DNA of 64,000 nucleotides, taken from positions 62,001 to 126,000 of the forward strand of contig JANQGJ010000098.1 in assembly GCA_028277395.1 (NCBI GenBank), written 5' to 3'. Each line of letters opens with the position of its first letter. Position 1 is the first letter of the stretch. This DNA comes from Bacteroidales bacterium. GTDB lineage: Bacteria; Bacteroidota; Bacteroidia; Bacteroidales; F082. Made by a program: the position numbers and the translations under genes. The notes under the pieces are model-generated. The model searched no databases, had not been told where the DNA came from, and saw nothing but the letters and a program-made list of their open reading frames with translations. Below, one piece after another: positions 35,579 through 45,674 of the stretch.

Positions 35579-36652
35579 ATGATAAAGAAAAATATCCTTG
35601 TTATTTATCCCGAAGAAGATGGAACGAAAATTGCTATTTATAGAAATACTGAACCTATTTTCCTTAAAACCATTCGTCATTCCATGGAAACCTTAAATTC
35701 ATTTGAGCACTTTACTGAGCAGATAGAACTAAGGTTGAACAGCATAATTAATGAGCTTGAAAACAATGGGTTAAGGCTTGAGGATATTGAAATTGTAATG
35801 GGACGAAGCGGACTCATGAAACCTGTCCAGCAAGGAGTTTATGAGATAAATGAGGAAATGGTGGAGGATTTGAAGAAGGGAGTAATGGGAATGCACGCTA
35901 CCAACCTTGGTGGATTAATTTCATTTCAAATGGCAAAAAAACTGGGTAAAAAAGCTTATGTGGCAAATCCGATCGTTGTTGATGAGCTATCTGATGTTGC
36001 CCGTATAACCGGACATCCAAGATTCAAAAGAAAATCCATATTCCATGCTCTTAATCATAAATATGTATCGCAGCAATATGCCAAGTCTGTGCATAAAAAA
36101 TACGAAGATCTGAATTTGATTGTTTGCCATATCGGAAAAGGTGGAATATCAATCGGAGCTCATAAGAAAGGTCGTGTTGTAGATGTAAATCAGGCACATG
36201 ATGGTGGAGGACCTTTTTCAATTACAAGATCAGGATCATTACCCATGGGACAATTGGTAGAGCTATGCTTCAGCGGAGAAATGACAAAAGATGAAGTTAT
36301 GGAAATGATAACTTCTAAGGGTGGTTATTATGCATACCTGGGGACTTCAAATATTGGAAAAATAAATGAACGTATTGCCAATGGTGATGAAGAAGCTATG
36401 GCAATATCCTATGCACTATCATACCAGGTATCAAAGGAAATTGCTTCGCATTATGCCACACTTAAAGGAGATGTTGACTGCATAATCCTGACCGGAATTA
36501 TTTTTGACAGTGAACAATTCCTGAAGAATGTCAAATCACGATTAGCAGGACTTGCACCAATTGCATTGTATCCTACTGTAAATGATTTCGCTTCTCTTGC
36601 TTCATTCGGATTAATGGTTCTGAAAGAAGAAATTGAAGTTAAACAATATTAA
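35579..36652 (+). CDS. buk: Butyrate kinase
   Basis: A 357-residue member of the acetate/butyrate kinase (ASKHA) family that makes ATP and a short-chain acid from the acyl phosphate. Seen: N-terminal ILVIYPEEDGTKIAIY, the central HIGKGGISIGAHKKG, the substrate motif DGGGPFSITRSGSLP and the late ILTGIIFDSE. These fit Buk rather than acetate kinase, which is longer. Branched-chain acyl phosphates are also possible substrates. Its stop is one nucleotide before the next start (TAAAATG). Confidence 0.93.
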   Translation: MIKKNILVIYPEEDGTKIAIYRNTEPIFLKTIRHSMETLNSFEHFTEQIELRLNSIINELENNGLRLEDIEIVMGRSGLMKPVQQGVYEINEEMVEDLKKGVMGMHATNLGGLISFQMAKKLGKKAYVANPIVVDELSDVARITGHPRFKRKSIFHALNHKYVSQQYAKSVHKKYEDLNLIVCHIGKGGISIGAHKKGRVVDVNQAHDGGGPFSITRSGSLPMGQLVELCFSGEMTKDEVMEMITSKGGYYAYLGTSNIGKINERIANGDEEAMAISYALSYQVSKEIASHYATLKGDVDCIILTGIIFDSEQFLKNVKSRLAGLAPIALYPTVNDFASLASFGLMVLKEEIEVKQY

Positions 36653-36653
36653 A

Positions 36654-39098
36654 ATGTTCATCCTTGATTTGCTTTCAGTTAAAAAGCAACTTATTATACT
36701 TATCCATCTTCTGTTATTATCATTGCCATCAACAGGTCAGGTGTTTTTCAATAACCTTGAAGAAACAACAGTGAGTGGAAACTGGATCGGACTTCAAACT
36801 GTTACCACCGGTAGCGCATTTTCGGGAATTCATTATTCGAAGGCAGACTCAGTACACCCATATGGTTTAGGTATTGAACAGAAGTTCCCCGATGAATTGT
36901 TAAACAAAAATACGGTAGTTGTTTTTAGTGGATATGTTAAAAGTCACTCTCCTCAAAACAACTCATTGTTTGTAATTACGATTGTTGATGATAACAATAA
37001 CACATTACTCTGGAAAGGTATAACATTACCAATTGTACTTATTGATAATGATAATTGGCATCAATTCACTGACTCAATTATTGTCCCTGCAAATCATACT
37101 ATTAATTCAGGGATTAAAGCTTATTTATGGAATCGTAACAAATCTGATGTGACTTACATTGATGATCTGAAAGTAAGTTACAAACCTCTCAACAATCCTT
37201 CATTCATCCCATTGTTAACTAAAAAAACCAATTCGAAAGAATTGTCAACAACAACACTATACAGAAATGCATTCTTTTCAATTAACCATGACAGAAAAAA
37301 CGGAGTTATTGAAATATATGATAGTAAAAACAAAATAGTTGTAAAAAGCATTGACTACTATAGTGAAAGAACGATCAGGAAAAAGAAGAAAAACTCATTT
37401 GGGACATGGAAATATAGTAGTCAGGAGAATCACTTTTGGGGAACTGAGTTAAAATTCAGAACGAAGGTAAAAGGTAGCAGAATAAAATTATCAGTTATCT
37501 GCATTGATACAAGCAGCAATATTGAATTTACAATTCATGATAATTACAACAGAACCCAGCATGTAGTCAGAGAATCATTGATTTTTAATTACAAAGAACA
37601 GGTAAACAAAGTATTCAGAAGCAACCGGAAAGTCGATGCATCAAATTTTCAAATAGAGTACTGGCTTGATAAACAGGGAGTACAATTAGGTAAAGGTGAA
37701 AGTTCCATTACTTTGTATCATACACCTGAGATATCTTCACTGCAGCTTGATACTGAAAATAAGCTATTGTTTGTGAATCTCGATTTTGAAAAGGATCACC
37801 CTTTTTTCAGATTTCCTCTAAACCCCGATAGTAACAACTGGAAAAAAGAGGAGTCTGCAAGCATTTACCGAAGAGGAGATCACAGAGATTACAGGTTTTC
37901 ACTAAATATTGGTCATAATACAGGCACGATTCCCCGTTTTATGAAGAATCCAAAAGGATATCTTGCAACCTATATATGGACTGAGCATGCAGATTTTAGT
38001 GATATCAGGACAAACAGGGCAGTTTATTTCGGTTCGGAACTTATTTCCGTTGCTGATAGTGCTGAAGGAGGATTTGTTTTCTATGAAATTCCTGTTACCA
38101 AAAGTGTGTTTTATGATAATCCTGACAGCACATCGAATTTTGATGCTTCCAATGGAGTATTTAACACTCTTGAGAGTACAATACTGACCGATCCGGATTT
38201 TCATGACTTTCTGAATCAGATATCAGACAAAGGACATGAGATATGTCTGCATACACCGGAACAATATACCACAACCATGTTACGTCTTGAAGAAGCATTG
38301 TCAATGATGCAAAATGCCTTTGGATCACCAACATGGATAGATCATGGTAATAATAATGGTTTTCAAAACAACCGCGAAGATCTTGTTTGTGACGCCACAT
38401 TAACAGATTCACCATACTATTCCATAGATCTTTGGAATAAATACGGGGTTCGCTATTTCCATAATCCATATTACGAGGAACTAGATACGTTCAAAGACTG
38501 GCAATATAATGGATCACTTGAAAAACCTTACAGCGGTTTTGGCGATTTCTTCCCAAAACCTGATTATTATACACATCCGACACGTTCAAAAAACATTTAT
38601 CATTGGACAACAACAAGCGCTTTATTTGTTCCTGAACCTGATTTATGGAATTATCTTTTTAGTGAAGAAAAACTGAATGACCTGGTAAATAAATGGTATG
38701 TGGAAATTAATCACACCTACCCTGCCTGGGTTGATCCTCAAAAAGGAATGTGGACTTATGATAAAGATTCGGTGATAATTGCACAACCAGGATTTAACGA
38801 TGCTTTGTCAATTATGGCAAAATTAAGATCTGAAGGAAAACTAAATGTTTGTACTATCAGGGATTTTCTGGATTACAGAACAGCAATAGACAAAGTAAAG
38901 TATGAAATACTTGAAAACGGAGACATCAGAATAACCAATCTAAGTGATACCGTGATAAAGGATTTGTCGATGGTAATTGCAGCAAAAAGTATAATTATTG
39001 ACGGGATCATACCTGACCGGAAAAGTGTTAACAATGAAATAATATTCTGGTTTGATATAAGCCCGGGCGAATCGAAAACAATTCAGTACATTGAATAA
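36654..39098 (+). CDS. Secreted protein with CBM-like and polysaccharide-deacetylase-like regions
   Basis: About 814 residues. A signal peptide (QLIILIHLLLLSLPSTG) is followed by a beta-rich jelly-roll-like region (about 33-180, with IDDLKVSY typical of carbohydrate-binding CBM modules), a second beta region, and a C-terminal domain (about 420-750) with deacetylase-like traits: the His-rich strand end GHEICLHTPEQY, WIDHGNNNG and a conserved sheet pattern. The canonical TxDD metal Asp pair of NodB enzymes was not found, so activity is uncertain. ATG 36654 is used; the open frame extends to a TTG 21 nt upstream inside buk. Coupled tightly to buk, though the functions look unrelated. Confidence 0.6.
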   Translation: MFILDLLSVKKQLIILIHLLLLSLPSTGQVFFNNLEETTVSGNWIGLQTVTTGSAFSGIHYSKADSVHPYGLGIEQKFPDELLNKNTVVVFSGYVKSHSPQNNSLFVITIVDDNNNTLLWKGITLPIVLIDNDNWHQFTDSIIVPANHTINSGIKAYLWNRNKSDVTYIDDLKVSYKPLNNPSFIPLLTKKTNSKELSTTTLYRNAFFSINHDRKNGVIEIYDSKNKIVVKSIDYYSERTIRKKKKNSFGTWKYSSQENHFWGTELKFRTKVKGSRIKLSVICIDTSSNIEFTIHDNYNRTQHVVRESLIFNYKEQVNKVFRSNRKVDASNFQIEYWLDKQGVQLGKGESSITLYHTPEISSLQLDTENKLLFVNLDFEKDHPFFRFPLNPDSNNWKKEESASIYRRGDHRDYRFSLNIGHNTGTIPRFMKNPKGYLATYIWTEHADFSDIRTNRAVYFGSELISVADSAEGGFVFYEIPVTKSVFYDNPDSTSNFDASNGVFNTLESTILTDPDFHDFLNQISDKGHEICLHTPEQYTTTMLRLEEALSMMQNAFGSPTWIDHGNNNGFQNNREDLVCDATLTDSPYYSIDLWNKYGVRYFHNPYYEELDTFKDWQYNGSLEKPYSGFGDFFPKPDYYTHPTRSKNIYHWTTTSALFVPEPDLWNYLFSEEKLNDLVNKWYVEINHTYPAWVDPQKGMWTYDKDSVIIAQPGFNDALSIMAKLRSEGKLNVCTIRDFLDYRTAIDKVKYEILENGDIRITNLSDTVIKDLSMVIAAKSIIIDGIIPDRKSVNNEIIFWFDISPGESKTIQYIE

Positions 39099-39105
39099 GA
39101 CTTAG

Positions 39106-40497
39106 ATGATATTAATGGTAAAGAGAATTGCAATTATAACAGTTGGTTTAGTGATTTGGTTTTCGCCGCATCCGGTTGAGATCAGTGATCCGGCATGGCA
39201 ATTATTTGCAATTTTTGTAACTACGATCTTTGCGGTGATCACAGGGGCATTTAATATTCTTGTAGCCTCAATTTTCGGTATGGTAACAGCGGTCTTAACA
39301 GGGACATTGATTCCTTCCACAGCCTTCTCCGGTTTTTCAAATGATATAGTATTATTGATTGTAATGGCTTTTCTAATTGCCAAAGCGGTAGTAAAATCAG
39401 GGTTAGGGAAAAGAATTGCACTACTGATAATCAGGAAATATGGTCGTACATCATTGGGACTTGGCTACAGTCTTATTGCTACGGATATGATTATTGCACC
39501 TGCTTTCCCCAGTAATACGGCCAGGTCAGGCTTGCTATTCCCAATTATTTACTCCATATCAATTGAAAACGGATCAAATCCCGATGATGGCTCAGAAAGA
39601 AAATTAGGCAGTTTTTTGATGTTTACAAGCATGTTTGGTATTGGCCTTTCATCAGCAATGTGGTTAACCGCAATGGCAGCAAACCCTGCAGGTGCTGAAA
39701 TTGCCAAAGCTTACGGGGTTGATATTGGGTTTGGAACATGGATTCTTGCCTCAGCATTTCCTACAATAATCGCAGCAGTAATAATTCCATGGGTAATTTA
39801 TAAAATATATCCTCCCGACATAAAATTAACACCTGAAGCACCTGTTCTTGCATCTACTGAACTAAAGAAGATGGGCAAAATGGGACGCGATGAAATAATT
39901 ACAGCCTCAGTTTTTGTAATGCTTGTAGTATTTTGGGGGTTATCAGATATCATAGATATCAATAAAACGATAATTGCATTTTTAGGTTTCGGGCTACTGC
40001 TTGCAACAAAGGTTTTCCGTGTGAAGGATATCAAAAAAGAAGGTGAAGCCCTCTCAACAATGATATGGTTTTCCATACTCTATATAATGAGCAGTCAGCT
40101 TAATGAGATGAAGTTTATGGACTACATAGGAAATATTTTGGCCAATCAGATCGAAACGTTTCCAACAATGGTTGCTTTTATAATTCTGGTATTTGTTTAT
40201 GTACTTCTTCATTATCTTTTCGTTAGTCAGACTGCTCATATGCTTGCCTTATTAGGCGTTTTCCTGGGAGCTGGTAAAAGCGTTGGAATTGACCCTACTC
40301 CATTGGCTTTAATGCTGCTGTTTGCAACTAATTATTTCTCAGCCATAACACCTCAGGGTTCAAGTTGTAATATATTGTATATAAGTAGTGGTTATATCAC
40401 ACCAAATGATGTTTACCGTATTGGCGCAATACTTACTTTTACCTGTTTTGCAATTTATATGATCTTTGGTATCCCCTGGATATCTCTGGTGCTGTAA
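39106..40497 (+). CDS. SLC13/DASS-family dicarboxylate or anion carrier
   Basis: A 463-residue inner-membrane protein with about 11-12 hydrophobic helices in two repeats. The paired hairpin motifs of the divalent anion:Na+ symporters are visible: FPSNTARSG in the first half and ITPQGSSCN in the second. This subgroup includes malate/2-oxoglutarate translocators and YbhI-like proteins. Substrate is not settled by sequence. It starts 7 nt after the previous gene and is probably co-transcribed with it. Confidence 0.85.
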   Translation: MILMVKRIAIITVGLVIWFSPHPVEISDPAWQLFAIFVTTIFAVITGAFNILVASIFGMVTAVLTGTLIPSTAFSGFSNDIVLLIVMAFLIAKAVVKSGLGKRIALLIIRKYGRTSLGLGYSLIATDMIIAPAFPSNTARSGLLFPIIYSISIENGSNPDDGSERKLGSFLMFTSMFGIGLSSAMWLTAMAANPAGAEIAKAYGVDIGFGTWILASAFPTIIAAVIIPWVIYKIYPPDIKLTPEAPVLASTELKKMGKMGRDEIITASVFVMLVVFWGLSDIIDINKTIIAFLGFGLLLATKVFRVKDIKKEGEALSTMIWFSILYIMSSQLNEMKFMDYIGNILANQIETFPTMVAFIILVFVYVLLHYLFVSQTAHMLALLGVFLGAGKSVGIDPTPLALMLLFATNYFSAITPQGSSCNILYISSGYITPNDVYRIGAILTFTCFAIYMIFGIPWISLVL

Positions 40498-40527
40498 CAC
40501 CCACTATTAAATAATTAGAGGTGCCGG

Positions 40528-41487
40528 TTAGAAAACTGCTTTTGCAATTTTCTGAATATTGTCAGATTTACCCATTGTATAATAATGTAACACAGGAACG
40601 CCTTTTTCTTTTAGTTCCTTCGATTGTTGAATAGCCCATTCAACTCCAACCTCCCTTACCTGTTTATTATCTTTACATTTAATTATTTCCTTAACAAGAT
40701 CAACAGGTAGATCAACATTAAATGTTTTTGGAATATTTATCAGGTGATTTTTTGTAGAAACAGGCTTAAGACCTGGTATAATAGGTACATTAATCCCCTT
40801 GCTCCTGCATAACTCCACAAACTTAAAATATTTTTTATTATCAAAAAACATTTGTGTAACGACATAGGAAGCCCCTGCATCAATTTTCTTCTTCAGAAAA
40901 AATAAGTCACTATCCATATTTGGTGACTCAGCATGTTTTTCAGGGTAACCGGCAACTCCGATACAGAAATTCATTGAACGCGTATTCTCAAGTTTTTCAT
41001 CAAGGTAAATGCCTTTATTTAGATTGGTAATTTGTTCAATTAAATCAAGTGCATGTACATTGCCATCGGTTTCAGGTACAAAAATCCTTGTACCCGGCTG
41101 AGGATCACCTCTCACCGTTAGTATATTATTGATCCCAAGAAATTGAAGGTCGATAAGAGCATTTTCGGTATCCTCACGTGTAAAACCACCACAAATAATA
41201 TGAGGAACAACAACTATTCCGTATCTGTATTTAATTGCAGCAGAAATACCAACGGTACCGGGTCGTTTTCTAACTGTATGTTTACGCATTAATCCTTCCC
41301 CGGCATTTTCATAAACAACCTCCTGCTGATGATAGGTGATGTTAATAAATGAAGGATTAAACTCCACCAAAGGATCTATTGCCTGTTGGGTAGATTCAAA
41401 ATCATGACCTTTAAGTGGCGGCAATAGTTCAAAAGAAAACAAAGTGTCCTTTGATTGTTCAATATGTTGTATAACTGTTTTTTTCAT
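40528..41487 (-). CDS. metF: 5,10-methylenetetrahydrofolate reductase
   Basis: A 319-residue FAD-dependent TIM-barrel enzyme that makes 5-methyltetrahydrofolate for MetH. Seen: the catalytic Glu region FSFELLPPL, FINITYHQQE, VVPHIICGGFTR, ILTVRGDP and YVVTQMFFDN. It lies 51 nt downstream of metH in the same transcript, so the SAM riboswitch should control both. Confidence 0.95.
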   Translation of the reverse strand: MKKTVIQHIEQSKDTLFSFELLPPLKGHDFESTQQAIDPLVEFNPSFINITYHQQEVVYENAGEGLMRKHTVRKRPGTVGISAAIKYRYGIVVVPHIICGGFTREDTENALIDLQFLGINNILTVRGDPQPGTRIFVPETDGNVHALDLIEQITNLNKGIYLDEKLENTRSMNFCIGVAGYPEKHAESPNMDSDLFFLKKKIDAGASYVVTQMFFDNKKYFKFVELCRSKGINVPIIPGLKPVSTKNHLINIPKTFNVDLPVDLVKEIIKCKDNKQVREVGVEWAIQQSKELKEKGVPVLHYYTMGKSDNIQKIAKAVF

Positions 41488-41538
41488 ATTAGTTTTATAA
41501 TTCTTTGCTGATAAAAATTTGAATTCAGCTTTTAAGTA

Positions 41539-44500
41539 TCATATATTTACGGGTAAAAGTCGCTTAACTTCACTCTCATCCATATTTTTTCTAATAGCAT
41601 AGTCATTAATCTGGTCTGGTTGCAATTTTCCCACATTAAAGTATTGAGAATCAGGATGTGAAAAATAATATCCACAAACAGATGCCGCAGGGTTCATAGC
41701 ATAATTATCAGTTAGCTCCACTCCTGTTTTATTACAGGCATCAAGCAGTTTAAACAGTTTCATCTTTTCAGAATGTTCCGGACATGCAGGATAACCGGGG
41801 GCAGGTCTTATCCCCTGATATTTTTCGCTGAGTATTTCATCAGTTCCCAGTTTCTCATCTTTGACATATCCCCAGTATTCAGTTCTTACTTTATGGTGAA
41901 CAAGCTCGGTCGCTGCTTCAGCAAGTCTGTCAGCAAGTACTTTAAGCATGATGATTGAGTAATCATCATTTGCTTCTTCGAACTTACTAATGTATTTTTC
42001 AATTCCTAATCCCGTTGTTACAACGAAGGCTCCAATATAATCTGATTTTTCATTGATTTTTGGTGAAATGAAATCGCTAAGACACAAATTTGGTATTCCT
42101 TCTTTTTTCTTTTCCTGATTTCTCAAGAAATTAAACATTATTTTCTCATTGTTGTTGTCATGTACAATAACATTATCACCATCAGAATAAGCAGGGAAGA
42201 TTCCAAAAACAGCTTTTGCTTCCAGCCAATTTTCCTTAATAATACTGTCAAGCATAATATTAGCTTCGTCAAACAATTTTTGAGCTTCTTTACCTTTAAC
42301 CGGATCAGTTAAAATACCTGGATACTTTCCGTTTAGCTTCCAGGCATGAAAAAAGAATGTCCAGTCGATGTATTTTCTTACTTCACTTAAATCAATATCA
42401 GTTATTTCTCTGGTACCAATAACTTCAGGCTTACTGACTGAATAATTAATCCAGTCACAATAATATTTATTAATCCGTGCATCTACAAGTGATAGATATG
42501 TTTTAGCGTTGGTGTTGTTTCTGTGTTTTTCACGAAGTTTTTCATACTCCGATTCTTTTTGTTCAATATAAGTCTGCCTTTCATCAGGTGATAACAAGTT
42601 TCCGGCAACGCCTATTACTTTTGAAGCATCCCTGACGTGAATTACAGGATTGGAATAATGGGGTGATATTTTAACAGCTGTGTGAATTGCTGATGTTGTT
42701 GCACCACCTATCAGCAATGGAACATTCATTTGCTTTCTTGTCAGTTCACCTGCAACATGTACCATTTCTTCAAGTGAGGGGGTAATTAATCCACTTAATC
42801 CGAGTAAATCGGCATTTTCATTGTTAACTGCTTCTAGTATAGCTTCGGCAGATACCATTACCCCCAAATCTATTACTTCATAATTATTACATGCAAGAAC
42901 TACTCCAACAATATTTTTACCAATATCATGAACATCTCCCTTAACTGTAGCCAGTACAACTTTACCACTGGATGACTGCCTTCCATTATTTTCGAGTTCA
43001 ATATAGGGAAGTAAATATGCTACAGCCTGTTTCATCACACGTGCACTTTTTACTACCTGTGGTAGAAACATTTTTCCTGAACCAAATAAATCACCAACAA
43101 TGTTCATCCCGTTCATTAAGGTAACTTCAATTACATCAAGTGCACGCTTTGTATTCAACCTTGCCTCTTCAACATCTTCTTCAATGTATTCAGAAATACC
43201 TTTTATTAATGAGTGTTCAAGCCTATTTTCAACGGGTAAATTACGCCATTCTTCTGAAGCTGTCTTAACTTTTCGATCACTGTCATCAATTTTTTCCGCA
43301 AACAACAATAACCGTTCTGTTGCATCTTTTCTTCTGTTTAATACAACATCTGTCACAAGAGTTCTCAGATATTTTTCGATTTCATCATAAATCTGAAGCA
43401 TTCCCGGGTTTACAATACCCATATCCATTCCTGCTGCTATAGCATGATACAGGAATACTGAATGAATTGCTTCACGTACTATGTTGTTACCTCTAAACGC
43501 AAAAGACAGATTACTTACACCTCCGCTAACCTTAGCATACGGAAGGTTTTCTTTAATCCAGCTAACAGCATTTATATAATCAACGGCATAATTACTGTGT
43601 TCTGCAATACCGGTTCCTATTGCTAGTATATTTGGATCAAATATTATATCTTCAATCGGGAATCCGTTGTTTTTAAGCAAATTATACGCACGGTCACAAA
43701 TCTCAATCTTTCTTTTAAAATCAGCAGCCTGACCTTTCTCATCAAATGCCATTACAACTACCGCAGCACCATATTTTTTTATTAACTCAGCCTGTTCAAG
43801 AAATTCTTTTTCACCATTTTTAAGACTAATTGAGTTTACAATTCCTTTACCCTGAATACACTTTAATCCCTCTTCAATAACTTCCCATTTGGAAGAATCA
43901 ATCATAACAGGTAATCTCGAAACGTCAGGATCAGAGGCTAGATAATTCAAAAATGTAACCATTTCGGCTTTGGCATCCAGCATACCGTCATCCATGTTTA
44001 CATCCAACACTTGAGCTCCACCGGCCACCTGATGACGTGCTACAGATAATGCTTCTTCATAATTTTTCTCCCTGATAAGTCTGGCAAATTTCCTGGAACC
44101 ACTAACATTTGTTCTTTCACCAATGTTTACAAAGTTGTTTAGCTTGCTTACAGTTACCGGTTCAAGTCCGCTTAAGGTAGTTACATGTTGTTTTACAGGA
44201 ATGTTACGAGTATTGTACTTGGCAACAATATCTGCAATCTTTTTAATATGATCCGGAGAGGTGCCACAGCATCCTCCAACAATATTTACCATTGAATTTT
44301 CCACAAAATCCTGAATATGTACTCCCATCTGATCAGGTGTTTCATCATATTCACCAAACTGATTAGGTAACCCTGCGTTGGGATAAACACTAACATTATA
44401 GGGAGCAATTTTAGAAAGCTGTGCAAGGTATGGCCTGATCTGTTCTGAACCCAAAGAGCAGTTTAATCCAATACTCAGCATATCTATATGTGATACTGAA

Positions 44501-45189
44501 TTAAAAAATGCTTCCAGAGTTTGTCCTGATAACGTTCTTCCGCTTGCATCAGTAATAGTTCCGGATATCATTACCGGAATACGACATCTCTTTTCTTTCA
44601 TCAACTTTTCAACACCAAACAAAGCTGCTTTTGCATTTAGGGTATCAAAAATTGTTTCAACTAAAAGAATATCAACACCTCCGTTTATTAATGCGGATGC
44701 CTGCTCGTAATAATTATCTTTAAGTTCATCAAATGTTATATTACGAAAGCCCGGATCTGTAACTTCGGGAGACATTGATGCAGTTTTATTTGTTGGTCCC
44801 ATTGCACCGGCTACAAATCTTGGTTTCTCCGGATCAAGAAGGCTAAACTTATCAGCTGCTTTTCTGGCAATTTTTGCTGCCTGAAAATTTATTTCATAAA
44901 CTTCATTTTCGAGTTTATAATCGCTTTGTGAAATCCTTGTACCATTAAAGGTGTTGGTTTCAATTATATCTGCTCCGGCTTCCAGATACTTTTCATGAAT
45001 TTCCTGAATAATATGCGGCTGAGTAATGTTTAAAAGATCATTATTCCCGGTTAACAATACATTTATGTTTTCAAATTTTTTCCCACGATAATCCTTTTCT
45101 TCCAGTTGATACTTCTGGATCATAGTTCCCATGGCACCATCCAGAACAAGTATTCTTTTTTTTAGCTCGTTTTGTATTACAGACTTCAT
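41539..45189 (-). CDS. metH: Cobalamin-dependent methionine synthase
   Basis: A 1216-residue enzyme with all four modules: homocysteine/Zn domain (1-330, [10 protein letters not shown] and VGGCCGTSP), methyl-folate pterin-binding domain (about 355-630, [11 protein letters not shown]), B12 cap and binding domain (about 650-880, [13 protein letters not shown] with the lower-ligand His), and SAM-dependent reactivation domain (about 900-1216, [12 protein letters not shown]). It methylates the homocysteine produced by MetY. The length equals the E. coli enzyme, so nothing is missing. It starts at ATG 45189, 79 nt after the riboswitch. Confidence 0.96.
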   Translation of the reverse strand: MKSVIQNELKKRILVLDGAMGTMIQKYQLEEKDYRGKKFENINVLLTGNNDLLNITQPHIIQEIHEKYLEAGADIIETNTFNGTRISQSDYKLENEVYEINFQAAKIARKAADKFSLLDPEKPRFVAGAMGPTNKTASMSPEVTDPGFRNITFDELKDNYYEQASALINGGVDILLVETIFDTLNAKAALFGVEKLMKEKRCRIPVMISGTITDASGRTLSGQTLEAFFNSVSHIDMLSIGLNCSLGSEQIRPYLAQLSKIAPYNVSVYPNAGLPNQFGEYDETPDQMGVHIQDFVENSMVNIVGGCCGTSPDHIKKIADIVAKYNTRNIPVKQHVTTLSGLEPVTVSKLNNFVNIGERTNVSGSRKFARLIREKNYEEALSVARHQVAGGAQVLDVNMDDGMLDAKAEMVTFLNYLASDPDVSRLPVMIDSSKWEVIEEGLKCIQGKGIVNSISLKNGEKEFLEQAELIKKYGAAVVVMAFDEKGQAADFKRKIEICDRAYNLLKNNGFPIEDIIFDPNILAIGTGIAEHSNYAVDYINAVSWIKENLPYAKVSGGVSNLSFAFRGNNIVREAIHSVFLYHAIAAGMDMGIVNPGMLQIYDEIEKYLRTLVTDVVLNRRKDATERLLLFAEKIDDSDRKVKTASEEWRNLPVENRLEHSLIKGISEYIEEDVEEARLNTKRALDVIEVTLMNGMNIVGDLFGSGKMFLPQVVKSARVMKQAVAYLLPYIELENNGRQSSSGKVVLATVKGDVHDIGKNIVGVVLACNNYEVIDLGVMVSAEAILEAVNNENADLLGLSGLITPSLEEMVHVAGELTRKQMNVPLLIGGATTSAIHTAVKISPHYSNPVIHVRDASKVIGVAGNLLSPDERQTYIEQKESEYEKLREKHRNNTNAKTYLSLVDARINKYYCDWINYSVSKPEVIGTREITDIDLSEVRKYIDWTFFFHAWKLNGKYPGILTDPVKGKEAQKLFDEANIMLDSIIKENWLEAKAVFGIFPAYSDGDNVIVHDNNNEKIMFNFLRNQEKKKEGIPNLCLSDFISPKINEKSDYIGAFVVTTGLGIEKYISKFEEANDDYSIIMLKVLADRLAEAATELVHHKVRTEYWGYVKDEKLGTDEILSEKYQGIRPAPGYPACPEHSEKMKLFKLLDACNKTGVELTDNYAMNPAASVCGYYFSHPDSQYFNVGKLQPDQINDYAIRKNMDESEVKRLLPVNI

Positions 45190-45267
45190 ATTAAATAATT
45201 TTTAAACAAATGAGAGTCTGTTTCAGCTTTGTCAAGGAAATTAAGCTATTCTTACTGACCCTGCATT

Positions 45268-45386
45268 TAAAATTTATCATTTCCCCTAAAGTCCGGGGTT
45301 AGGTATTGGCACCTTTTCTGATTATCAGAAGGTTGCCAGGGCTTCTCAGAGCCTAATCTCTCCACCCTTCTTTATAAATCAAGAAG
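45268..45386 (-). promoter_or_regulatory. SAM-I (S-box) riboswitch upstream of metH
   Basis: The minus strand shows the S-box core in order: AAGAAGGGTGGAGAGATTAGG, CTCTGAGAAGCCCTGGCAACC, a P3 hairpin (CTTCTGATAATCAGAA), AAGGTGCCAATACCT, and the P4 hairpin CCCCGGACTTTAGGGG. P1 can form between TGATTTAT on the 5' side and GATAAATTT on the 3' side. It senses S-adenosylmethionine. The 78 nt to the start codon contain no strong U-tailed hairpin, so control may act on translation or through an expression platform I cannot define. Confidence 0.93.
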
Positions 45387-45441
45387 CCTCAGTATTGCTT
45401 TTACAAAATGCAGATAGCTTATGAGGATCTGAATTATGGTG

Positions 45442-45449
45442 CAAATATA
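45442..45449 (-). promoter_or_regulatory. -7 box for the SAM riboswitch-metH-metF transcript
   Basis: On the minus strand TATATTTG followed by C ends about 55 nt before the riboswitch core. No exact TTTG stands 19 nt further upstream. Confidence 0.45.
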
Positions 45450-45634
45450 ATATAAAAACATTAAGTTGTCGTTAATAATTAACAGCCAATCCTGATAATC
45501 CTTTGGAATATTCTGAAACGTGATTAACTATTCATATTTTTTGATTATTGTGTACATGTCTGCTAAACTGTTGTTTAGCTCAGGTATATACTAACTCATT
45601 CCAACTGTTCTGATTTATATTTTAATTAAGGCAC

Positions 45635-45642
45635 TATATTTG
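45635..45642 (+). promoter_or_regulatory. -7 box of the alpha-2-macroglobulin-like gene
   Basis: TATATTTG followed by C lies 32 nt before ATG 45675. The -33 element is not exact. Confidence 0.45.
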
Positions 45643-45674
45643 CAAACATTGAATGTAATTAACATCTTTCGAAA

